A stretch of DNA of 64,000 nucleotides from G965207125 sp965207125 (GTDB taxonomy: Bacteria; Pseudomonadota; Alphaproteobacteria; Puniceispirillales; UBA1172): assembly GCA_965207125.1 (NCBI GenBank), contig OZ242263.1:620001-684000 (forward strand), given 5' to 3'. This document shows positions 56,387 to 64,000 of the stretch, in pieces. A program made the translations under genes and the position numbers. Positions within the stretch are counted from its first letter, which is position 1; each line of letters begins with the position of its first letter. The notes under the pieces are model-generated. The model made no database searches and was not told the DNA's origin. It saw only the letters and a program-made list of their open reading frames with translations.

Positions 56387-59300
56387 ATGATATATACCAG
56401 CACCCCTCCTGTTACTTTGGATACCGTTCTTGGTGAAGATGGCAGTTTCAGCTTCTTCATCACCCCCAGCGTTGCCTTTTCCTCACCCGAAAAATTCCGC
56501 TGGGAGATTGTTTTCGAACACGGTGCTCCTCATCGCGGCCTTATCACTTTTCAGGAGGGTGAGGTAGACTCGCGATTAATCCGACAGTCCATAGACCCTG
56601 ATGAGAGTTACCAGATTCGCGTCTATAGGGTGTCTGATAACAATAACGACGCGGATGACGAATTGCTGTTTCAGCAACAGAGTGAGACCCTCACACCCTC
56701 TCCTAATACCGCCCCGCAGCGAGCAGAAGTACAAGGCCATCAGGGAACGGGTATCATCAAAAACAACGCCGAGCTGTCCCTAACCATTGCCGAGCTGACT
56801 GTTATTGATGCCGCCGCCCTATCTTACACTCATCCCACGGGTTCTGAGCTGACTTATACGCTCACAGCCACCTCAACAAGAGGCGCTCTATTCCGTGGTG
56901 GCGTAGAACTCACCAATGGGGATACTTTCACCCAGAGTGATATTAATAATGGTCTTGTCACCTATCGTTTTATCTCCCCGATCACCAGCTCAATTGGCAT
57001 AGCTTTTACTGTCTCGGACGGCACCCTCACTTTGTCTGACCAAACCCTCACGATCATCCCCCGAGAGATTGCTAGGGTGGTGAACGCTGCCCAAGACAAC
57101 TTCCTCAATTTTTCTGGCACAACCACCCCGCAGAAGATCGATACGGAGGGTGGTAGTGATACCATCACTAGTGGGGACGGCGATGATCAAATAGATGGAG
57201 GCGCGGGTGACGACACCATCTTCGGCGTGCGGGGCAAGGATCAAATAGAGGGCGGCGCGGGTGACGATACCATCCACGGCGGTCAGGACGATGACCGAAT
57301 AGATGGCGGCGCAGGCAACGATGCCATCCATGGCGGCCTGGACGATGACCGAATAGAGGGTGGCGCAGGCGACGATCGCATCCACGGCGGTCAAGGCGAA
57401 GATCAAATCAATGGTGACGCGGGCGACGACAACATCCTCGGCGGGCGCGGCGAGGATCAAATAGAGGGCGGTGATGGCAACGATACCATCAACGGCGGCC
57501 AGGGCGATGATCAAATAGAGGGCGGTGCGGGGGATGATGATATTACGCTTACCCGTACAGTCAATAACGTGATCGAGGACGCCGGGGCCGATGAAGTGTT
57601 TTATACTTTTGGTTATGATGGCGTTGGCATCGATGGCGGGGACGCCATTATGGGGTTCAAGCGTAATCAGGATAAATTGACATTCATTGTGAGTTCTCAT
57701 CGTGAAATAACCACTCTGAGAGAGTTTCTGCAAAGCCTCAACGGCGACGATGGGGTGGATTTAACCGATGATGATGCCTTTATTGTCACCATGATGGGGG
57801 GTCTTGATGATGAGGGCACCTTCTATTTTGACGGTGTATTGCTACACTTTAAGGAAGCACCATCTTTCGGCGGCGGGCGGGTTTCTAGCCCTCTAGTCTC
57901 TATCACTTTTGATGAGCGGCTTGATCTTGATGATCTGATTGAGATTTTAGGCGGCGCGGAGAAGGTCGCTGATAATTTTGACAGTGGTCTGGCGGCGTTT
58001 AAGAATCTGGCTGATGTTTTGCCGCGTCTCTTTGGTGAAGATAGCATCGATTTTGAGATTGTTGCTTCGGATCCGCCCGAGATCATCCCTGAAGACGACC
58101 CCTTCCCTGCGGACGGCACGCCTATCGAAATTATAACAATTTATGAAAACCATCCCTTAAACAAGGTTATATTTGACTTTGATCCACCACAGGATAATGG
58201 CGCGAATGGGCCAGCTGGCGGCGGGATATTTTCGCTTGAACGTGGGCGTTTTGATAACGATCGTTTTCGCGTGGATGCTGAAGGCAAGATCTGGGTGCGC
58301 ACGCTGGTTGATTTTGAAAATCCCACAGATAACAACCGCGATAATATCTATCGTATAGAGGTAACTCATACCGCCGCAGATGGCACTAAATCCGCCCGGT
58401 ATATTCAGGTCGAGATCGAGGACATTCTGCTTGAGAACAATAACCAAAAAAAATCAACCACAGGAGCGTCACTATTCAATGTGGATCGTGAAGATTACTC
58501 ACCAGACGAACTACCAAGTCCCGAGGCGCAATCTCTTTTAAGTGGATACGCCTTTTCTGCACCTGATCAAGGACCACTTATTTTGACATGGTCGTTCGGT
58601 ACTTATGGCCCAACGACGAGTCGTTTAACATCACAGGAAAATATCGATCTTGCACGATTGTACATAGAGCAGGTGTTTGAGGTCTTTGAATCCGTCGCCA
58701 ATCTCAAGTTTATCGAGGTGGGACATAACATCCAACGTTCGGGCGTTATCGGCGATATCACGATTGCTTTTGAGGAAAAATCCGAGAATGCAGTCCCCCC
58801 GTTTGGGGGAGAGGAGGTGGATGGTCTTGGTGGGTTATCTTTAAGCGATGGATTGGCCGTCTTTTTTGGTGAAGGTGATCGCATCACTGAGAATAAGTAT
58901 CTTTTTTTCCATGAAATCGGCCATGCGCTTGGGCTTTTTCATCCCTCTGATGCATCGCCTCGTGGGAATTGGCCTACAATACCAGAATCGGAATTCGATA
59001 ATAGTATCTTGAGCTCTAACACCGACCTTAAAACACTTACGTCCGTCGACATTGAAATTTTGCAGTGGCTTTACGGCGCGCCGGAGACAAATTTTGAGAC
59101 GGCTGAACGATTCCGCGATGTGCAAGGGCACTTCACTAACGGAGATGAGAGAGTTGAGGTTGATGAGAATATCTCAACGGACACGCCAATTTATCAATTG
59201 CCTGAAAACATCTCCTATCAGCTTACCCCCGATACCCATATATCAGGTTTGCAACATATATCTTTTGATTCTGACCTGTTTATACTCCATCAGGATGGCG

Positions 59301-59500
59301 GCTTATTTTTTAGAGACTCTCCTGATTTTGAAAACCCCACTGATGCCGCCGGCGGCGAGCGCTATGCGTTTAACAACGTTTATGAGATCCACCTTACCTA
59401 TGGCACGGATGATGATCCTCTGCCTCTCAACCATCTATATATCGCAGTTGAGGTTATAGACGTGGAGGAACCTTTGGACATCACCCCTGATGTGATCTAA
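56387..59500 (+). CDS. RTX protein with serralysin-like metzincin domain
   Basis: 1,037 residues, no signal peptide. Order: N-terminal beta domain; CSPG/cadherin-3-like repeat (about 115-230, NGDTFTQSDINNGLVTY); 13 or so RTX nonapeptides (264-386, GGAGDD type, calcium-binding); the shared module AGADEVFYTFGYDGVGIDGG to RLFGEDSIDF (386-560); a cadherin-like repeat (580-685); a metzincin domain with FHEIGHALGLFHP (zinc His842, His846, His852; Glu843) and VDIEILQWLYGAP as in serralysins; a final cadherin-like domain; and the end ITPDVI. Two features differ from classical M10 serralysins: RTX repeats lie before the protease, and the Met-turn reads NSILSS, with Leu where Met is expected. Likely secreted by a type I system; activity unproven. 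Confidence 0.85.
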   Translation: MIYTSTPPVTLDTVLGEDGSFSFFITPSVAFSSPEKFRWEIVFEHGAPHRGLITFQEGEVDSRLIRQSIDPDESYQIRVYRVSDNNNDADDELLFQQQSETLTPSPNTAPQRAEVQGHQGTGIIKNNAELSLTIAELTVIDAAALSYTHPTGSELTYTLTATSTRGALFRGGVELTNGDTFTQSDINNGLVTYRFISPITSSIGIAFTVSDGTLTLSDQTLTIIPREIARVVNAAQDNFLNFSGTTTPQKIDTEGGSDTITSGDGDDQIDGGAGDDTIFGVRGKDQIEGGAGDDTIHGGQDDDRIDGGAGNDAIHGGLDDDRIEGGAGDDRIHGGQGEDQINGDAGDDNILGGRGEDQIEGGDGNDTINGGQGDDQIEGGAGDDDITLTRTVNNVIEDAGADEVFYTFGYDGVGIDGGDAIMGFKRNQDKLTFIVSSHREITTLREFLQSLNGDDGVDLTDDDAFIVTMMGGLDDEGTFYFDGVLLHFKEAPSFGGGRVSSPLVSITFDERLDLDDLIEILGGAEKVADNFDSGLAAFKNLADVLPRLFGEDSIDFEIVASDPPEIIPEDDPFPADGTPIEIITIYENHPLNKVIFDFDPPQDNGANGPAGGGIFSLERGRFDNDRFRVDAEGKIWVRTLVDFENPTDNNRDNIYRIEVTHTAADGTKSARYIQVEIEDILLENNNQKKSTTGASLFNVDREDYSPDELPSPEAQSLLSGYAFSAPDQGPLILTWSFGTYGPTTSRLTSQENIDLARLYIEQVFEVFESVANLKFIEVGHNIQRSGVIGDITIAFEEKSENAVPPFGGEEVDGLGGLSLSDGLAVFFGEGDRITENKYLFFHEIGHALGLFHPSDASPRGNWPTIPESEFDNSILSSNTDLKTLTSVDIEILQWLYGAPETNFETAERFRDVQGHFTNGDERVEVDENISTDTPIYQLPENISYQLTPDTHISGLQHISFDSDLFILHQDGGLFFRDSPDFENPTDAAGGERYAFNNVYEIHLTYGTDDDPLPLNHLYIAVEVIDVEEPLDITPDVI
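57180..57545 (+). repeat. RTX nonapeptide-coding repeat tract
   Basis: About 13 units of 27 bases encoding GG-x-G-x-D-x-I-x calcium-binding nonapeptides. The DNA units alternate in two types (GATCAAATAGAGGGCGG and CATCCACGGCGGTCA starts), which points to duplication of an 18-residue pair. Confidence 0.85.
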
Positions 59501-59553
59501 TCGCCAGCGGTCGCTTTTTGGATACGTTAAAGTTTATCCTCTCGCACTATGCT

Positions 59554-59591
59554 CGCCCTAAAATAACGCTCCCCTAGGGCGATGGTTTTTT
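59554..59591 (+). terminator. Rho-independent terminator of the RTX protease-like gene
   Basis: Perfect seven-base arms CGCCCTA (59554-59560) and TAGGGCG (59575-59581), loop of 14 bases, then ATGGTTTTTTG. It lies 54 bases past the stop codon and 30 bases before uppP. Confidence 0.6.
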
Positions 59592-59620
59592 GCTAGGATG
59601 GGTTATCTTGAGGGAGAGAT

Positions 59621-60418
59621 ATGGTTGAAAATTTGCTCATTCTCGCGGCGATTCAGGGTATTACCGAATTTCTGCCAATTTCATCATCAGCGCATTTGAT
59701 TTTATTTCCCCGCCTGACCGGTGCTGCGGATCAGGGGTTGGTAATAGATGTCGCGGCGCATTTTGGCACTCTCATCGCGGTCATTTTGTATAATTTCCGC
59801 GCTATTAGAGAGATGCTCGCCGCATTTTTTTCTTGCGGGCGATATCACCGTGAAATGTTGATGCCTTCAGTGATGGTGCTGGTTGCGACCGTCCCCTTGA
59901 TCATCATAGGTTATCTTATAAGCCATTATGATATTGTGACCCTTTACTTGCGCAATATCCAAGTGATTGGCTGGACTACGTTGATTTTCGGGGTCTTGCT
60001 TGGCGTATCTGATCGCAACCAGGGGGAACGATCGATGATAACAATAACCTTGAGGGAGGCGATTGTGATCGGTCTCGCTCAACCTCTGGCGTTAATTCCT
60101 GGTACGAGTCGTTCTGGGATTTGTATGACGATGGCACGTTTTAGCGGTTTAAGCCGCCGAGCATCAGCGCGTTTCGCGATGATTTTATCTATTCCAGCGA
60201 TTTTAGGCGCGAGTGTTCAATCAACAAGTGATCTCATGATGACCGGCGCGGGCGATCTGATCGCGGCGGCGATGCTTGTGGCGGTTTTGGCGCTGGGGTT
60301 CGCACTGGTATCTATTTCACTGATGATGAGGTTGATACACCACATCGGCTTTATGCCGTTTGTGTTATATCGTATTGTGCTGGGGTGTATTCTGTTGCTG
60401 GTTGCGTATATCGTCTAG
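59621..60418 (+). CDS. uppP: Undecaprenyl-diphosphate phosphatase
   Basis: Inner-membrane enzyme that recycles undecaprenyl pyrophosphate for cell-wall synthesis (BacA family). In 265 residues the two family boxes are present: QGITEFLPISSSAHLIL (residues 14-30) and LIPGTSRSGICMTMARF (about 157-173), with eight or so hydrophobic segments. The last four bases overlap the convergent NDUFA9-type gene. Confidence 0.95.
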   Translation: MVENLLILAAIQGITEFLPISSSAHLILFPRLTGAADQGLVIDVAAHFGTLIAVILYNFRAIREMLAAFFSCGRYHREMLMPSVMVLVATVPLIIIGYLISHYDIVTLYLRNIQVIGWTTLIFGVLLGVSDRNQGERSMITITLREAIVIGLAQPLALIPGTSRSGICMTMARFSGLSRRASARFAMILSIPAILGASVQSTSDLMMTGAGDLIAAAMLVAVLALGFALVSISLMMRLIHHIGFMPFVLYRIVLGCILLLVAYIV

Positions 60419-61398
60419 TTTTTTTCTATAGCAAAGCGTCCGCCGGGCTTATAGCGTTCAAGATATTGCGGCACGATTAGGTCCTGAGGAGTTGGAGTTA
60501 TGTCAAGGTCCATCAAGGTTTTGACTTTGCCCCCTGATGAGACAACATTATCTATCTTGAGCAATTTAAGTTGGTCTCTTGTAAATGGCGGGTTTGGCAG
60601 AAAAGCCATAGGGATCGCGCAAATACCCAGCATCCAAAACGGGATCGGCAACAAAATTCTATCACGGCTGATGGTGGTGAGGATATAGCGCATTGCATCG
60701 CGGAAAGTCATGATCTCCGGGCCGCCAAGTTCATAGATCTGCGCCTCGGTGCTATCATCGGTTAGGGCTTTGATAACTGCGGCCGTAACATCCCCAACAT
60801 AAACCGGCTGGATTAGATTGCGCCCGCCGCCGGCCAGCGGTAATACAGGGGCTAAGGCCGCTATAGAGGCAAAGCGATTAAAAAACCCGTCTCCCGGCCC
60901 AAATACCAGTGAGGGACGCAGGATGGTAGCCTGGGGGAAAACTTTTAGCAGCAGTTCCTCCCCCTGCCCTTTAGTCCGCGCATAGGCGCTGGGGGATGAA
61001 GGATCAGCTCCGATGGCTGATAGGTGAATAATTCGAGGTCTTGCGCGCCGCGGCCGGCGATCTGACGCCGCCCCGCTGATGATTTTGCCAATGCGGTGCG
61101 GCAGGTCAGCCTGAAGCGTGTTAAAGCGCTGCCGACGGGACTGGGCGAGAATCCCGACGGTATTGATCACGGCCTCAGCGCCATCGAGGGTGGCGCGGAG
61201 TGCGACTTCGTCATTGGCGTCTCCTGTGATCAAGGTGATCTGCCCGACTTGGCCGAGGGGCTTGAGGAATTTGGCGCGCTCAGCGTTTCGGGTGAGGATT
61301 TTAACGCGCGCGCCATGACGTGCCAATTTTTCGACAATGTGGCGCCCGATGAATCCGGTGCCGCCAATGACGGCAACTGTTGCATTATTGAGTTTCAT
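60415..61398 (-). CDS. Complex I NDUFA9-family NAD(P)-binding epimerase-like protein
   Basis: 327-residue atypical short-chain dehydrogenase. The Rossmann start AVIGGTGFIGRHIVEKLARHG binds NAD(P); SAYARTKGQGEELL contains the modified active-site YxxxK-like element (Y-A-R-T-K), and LVFGPGDGFFNRF and GGGRNLIQPVYVGDV are NDUFA9 family features. In alphaproteobacteria such proteins are often annotated as complex I subunit homologues and sit next to uppP; a role in respiratory complex I assembly here is inferred. Confidence 0.88.
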   Translation of the reverse strand: MKLNNATVAVIGGTGFIGRHIVEKLARHGARVKILTRNAERAKFLKPLGQVGQITLITGDANDEVALRATLDGAEAVINTVGILAQSRRQRFNTLQADLPHRIGKIISGAASDRRPRRARPRIIHLSAIGADPSSPSAYARTKGQGEELLLKVFPQATILRPSLVFGPGDGFFNRFASIAALAPVLPLAGGGRNLIQPVYVGDVTAAVIKALTDDSTEAQIYELGGPEIMTFRDAMRYILTTISRDRILLPIPFWMLGICAIPMAFLPNPPFTRDQLKLLKIDNVVSSGGKVKTLMDLDITPTPQDLIVPQYLERYKPGGRFAIEKN

Positions 61399-61548
61399 TT
61401 CATCGTCTCATCATTTCATCATCTCGGGTTATAATATAGCTCGATCAATGGCGATTGGCGAGAGGGCTTTTTACATTAGAGGTGAAACTATTTGACAGAT
61501 GACGCAAGGCGGGTATTCTGGCGAGCATACTGGTTACGGTATTTCCAA

Positions 61549-61635
<87 letters not shown>

Positions 61636-61690
61636 TTTACTCTTGATACCATCATTGGGTTTCTATTGTGATTGAGGTCGTATTGACTCC

Positions 61691-61870
61691 CTAGGCCTTG
61701 GTCGCGCCGGTCTTGGTTCCAAGGACGTTCAGATGACGCGCCCCACTATTCTTGCTCTTGGCAACAATCGGGCGCCATGAGACCGGGCCATGGGATTCTC
61801 TCATCAGGGCTGAGGGGCGCGAGGTTTTAAGCGCTCCAATTTTTAAGGCATCACGGGGGATTAATTGCCC
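61691..61870 (-). pseudogene. Possible gene remnant between tRNA-Leu and giant gene 3
   Basis: The 379-base gap holds a 59-codon minus-strand frame without a start codon that looks like real protein (QLIPRDALKIGALKTSRPSA, then HGPVSWRPIVAKSK and GARHLNVLGTK). An upstream frame (HQILTTHRFKAKGN) could join it by a frameshift near 61,870. Family not recognised; low confidence. Confidence 0.3.
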
Positions 61871-62014
61871 TTAGCCTTAAAGCGATGAGTGGTGAGGATT
61901 TGGTGCGATTCTTGATGAGATATTAAAAATGCGCGTCCTCTATTGATTAGGCCGTATCGATGCTTTGATTTTTTTGAGCAGACCAGCGGTAATCCAAGCG
62001 CTCCCATGACAGCA

Positions 62015-64000
62015 TTAGATGATATCGGTCTCTCCGCCGCCTAATTCAAAGCTGGTTGGTTGCAGGTCATCGTCAAGCTGCTCACTAAGCGTCTCATAAA
62101 TGGGGGGGTCTAGGGGCTCTTCGCTCGCCCGCTCGCTTGCTCCGTTAGTACCTCCAGGATCAACAACCTTAAAACCAATGCTCCCCTCGCCAAAAAGACG
62201 CGGCAAGACTTCATCCAGACTCTCGAATGCTGCGTGGGTGAAGTCAAAGTTCTCAGCATTACCCGCCCCGCCCAGAATCTCAATCAAATCGTCAAGACCA
62301 AGACGCTCATCGAAAGTGATCTGGACCACAGGGCTAGAAATCCGCCCGCCGCCGAAAGATGTTCCTTCCTTAAAGTGCAGCAACACGCCGTCAAAATAGA
62401 AAGCGCCAGCCTCATCAGTTCCCCACTGCATGGTGACGATAAAGGCATCATCAGCGGTTAAATCTTCACCGTCCGCGCCATTGAGGCTTTTTAGAAACGC
62501 TGTCAGACTATCGAAATTACCCTCTACAACGAATGTTAATTTATCTTGTCCGCGCTTAAAACCCACAATCTCATCACCGCCATCACTGCCAACACCATCA
62601 TAATCGAAAGCATAAAGCACTTCATCGGCGCCTGCGTCTACTTCTACGTTATTGACTGTGGTGTGGGTAAGAATAATCTCATCATCGCCCGCGCCGCCAT
62701 CTATTTGATCATCACTCGTGCCGCCAGTGATGATATCACTGCCATCTCCCGCCTCTATCTTCTGCGGGACTATTTCAGTAGAAAGATCTATCAATTTATC
62801 TTCGGCCGGCGGGGTCTCATCCACAAAAACCTCTCGCGAGGTGATCTGGAGGGTTTGCTCCTCAAGGTCGACCACTCCATCTGAAAATGTGAAGGACAGC
62901 GGGTTGCTTTGTGATGTAGAAGGGTCGCTAACTGATGGCTCATAGGTTATGAGCCCGTTGTTAATATCCGCCTGGGTGAAGGTATCACCGTTATTGAGTT
63001 GAGTCCCACTCTTCAATAGCCTGCCTGCATCCGGCAGAGTGGTAATGGTGTATACTAGCAATGTTGGGTCAGATTCATTTCCAGAGGTAACCTCCAGCAT
63101 TGTCTCATCAATAGTGATACTCGTCTCATCGGGATTATAAGTGAGGCTGTTACGCTGAATTTCAGGTGTGTCCTGCACCGTGATGGTAAATGTCGTCTCG
63201 GCCGTCCCGCCATTACCGTCATTCGCTACGATTTTGATTATGTGTTCGCCAATTTGACTCAGCGTGCCAGTGATTTGTCCGGGAGTGACTGGATCGTCAT
63301 AAGTAAGCCCGATCGTGCTCAACGGTGTGCCATCATCGAGCGTCACCGTAAAAGTTAATTCATCGCCGTCGATATCAGTAAAAAAGGCGATTGGATCAAT
63401 CGGTTTAATCGTTTCATCTATTTCACCTCTTATATTGAGGGGAGGTGTACTAACCTCAGGGGCATCATTGACGCCAGTAACCGTAATTGTCACCTCAAAG
63501 GTCGCACCCCCGGCCCTGAAGGTGAAGGTTTCAGTGGCCGTTTGCTGCTCCGCTAACGCCTCCGCCCTTTCATCTAGCGTGTAAACCCACTCGCCACTGC
63601 TCACATCAAACGTCATCACGCCGTATGTGCCTGTGCTCATTCCCGGGCTATCAGTGATTTCTTTGGATACAAGCGTGATCGTATTACCGGGGGCCGTGAG
63701 TGTTCCCGTGTTATCATCGCCGGGAGCACCACCTTCGGTCACCGAGCCTGTTTCATCACCAGAGATTGTTTGGGGCGCGATCACAATGTCAAACTCCGTC
63801 TCTGCGGAAGATTCGCCTGCGCTGTCGGTCGCCACAATCTTTATCTTGTAAGTGCCGGTGGCCCTCGGGCTACCAGAGAGAATATGGGTTTCAGTGTTAT
63901 AAGTAAGACCGGTGTCTCCCAAAGTAATCGTGGAACCATTAGTCGCCAAAACGACCTCTATGCCATTGTCGGTATTATCGTCGGTGCCATCAAACGTCAC
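62015..64000 (-). CDS. Giant VCBS/cadherin-like/RTX secreted protein, C-terminal part (giant gene 3)
   Basis: At least 661 residues; the 5' part lies beyond base 64,000. It contains a CADG domain (YKIKIVATDSAGESSAETEF), a VCBS repeat (GDETGSVTEGGAPGDDNTG), another CADG domain, a CSPG-type repeat (NGDTFTQADINNGLITYEP), a short RTX stretch (DGSDIITGG, DGGAGDD), the shared AGADEVLYAF module and the end GGGETDII. From about 63,170 to the stop it is nearly the same as the end of giant gene 2 at both DNA and protein level. Probably a type I secreted adhesin-like protein; ligand unknown. Confidence 0.88.
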   Translation of the reverse strand: MTFDGTDDNTDNGIEVVLATNGSTITLGDTGLTYNTETHILSGSPRATGTYKIKIVATDSAGESSAETEFDIVIAPQTISGDETGSVTEGGAPGDDNTGTLTAPGNTITLVSKEITDSPGMSTGTYGVMTFDVSSGEWVYTLDERAEALAEQQTATETFTFRAGGATFEVTITVTGVNDAPEVSTPPLNIRGEIDETIKPIDPIAFFTDIDGDELTFTVTLDDGTPLSTIGLTYDDPVTPGQITGTLSQIGEHIIKIVANDGNGGTAETTFTITVQDTPEIQRNSLTYNPDETSITIDETMLEVTSGNESDPTLLVYTITTLPDAGRLLKSGTQLNNGDTFTQADINNGLITYEPSVSDPSTSQSNPLSFTFSDGVVDLEEQTLQITSREVFVDETPPAEDKLIDLSTEIVPQKIEAGDGSDIITGGTSDDQIDGGAGDDEIILTHTTVNNVEVDAGADEVLYAFDYDGVGSDGGDEIVGFKRGQDKLTFVVEGNFDSLTAFLKSLNGADGEDLTADDAFIVTMQWGTDEAGAFYFDGVLLHFKEGTSFGGGRISSPVVQITFDERLGLDDLIEILGGAGNAENFDFTHAAFESLDEVLPRLFGEGSIGFKVVDPGGTNGASERASEEPLDPPIYETLSEQLDDDLQPTSFELGGGETDII

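Noticed and set aside
56990..57733. A long minus-strand open frame (247 codons) across the RTX tract
   Set aside because: It is the antisense of a periodic glycine/aspartate repeat; the plus frame has the RTX, protease and shared modules and a proper start.

Overview
The window looks like chromosomal DNA of an alphaproteobacterium. The evidence is gene order: folK, rpoZ, rsh, pdxJ, acpS, lepB, rnc; a NYN-domain gene beside smpB-dapA; thrS, infC, rpmI, rplT, pheS, pheT; and uppP facing an NDUFA9-type epimerase gene. A marine SAR116 or Rhodospirillales-like lineage is my guess from overall gene style and giant secreted proteins; nothing here proves it.

Layout. Bases 1-10,100 carry housekeeping genes: a minus-strand run rsh-pdxJ-acpS-lepB-rnc with ATGA stop/start overlaps, rpoZ and folK, a NYN nuclease-like protein, smpB-dapA, a PLP-dependent threonine/serine dehydratase, queF, tRNA-Pro(CGG) and a HpcH/HpaI-type CoA lyase. 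The rsh frame is broken by one extra base just before its ACT domain. Bases 10,147-11,290 hold a periplasmic iron-binding protein behind a strong Fur-box-like palindrome.

Bases 11,300-34,300 are an accessory region: two giant minus-strand genes (about 2,646 and 3,727 codons) for modular VCBS / cadherin-like / RTX secreted proteins. nadK, tRNA-Ser(GGA), a small triple-repeat protein and several gene remnants lie between them. The second giant gene lies between inverted copies of a tRNA-Ser locus: an intact tRNA on the left and a decayed tRNA-like copy on the right. It appears to start at AUA.

Bases 34,270-55,780 return to housekeeping: lepA, leuA, pheST, rplT, rpmI, infC (apparently with an AUA start), thrS, then a Sel1-repeat protein, small ORFs, a GT4 glycosyltransferase, an alpha/beta hydrolase, a GST, a GNAT acetyltransferase and gltBD.

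Bases 56,270-64,000 hold a 1,037-residue RTX/metzincin protease-like protein, uppP, an NDUFA9-type protein, tRNA-Leu(CAG) and the 3' part of a third giant gene. All four large proteins share one module of about 170-190 residues and end in an acidic residue followed by hydrophobic residues (DII or DVI), as type I secretion substrates often do. No ABC/MFP/TolC transporter gene is in the window. The giant genes share long, nearly identical DNA blocks, so this is a family of surface or secreted proteins that probably exchanges and rearranges modules by recombination.
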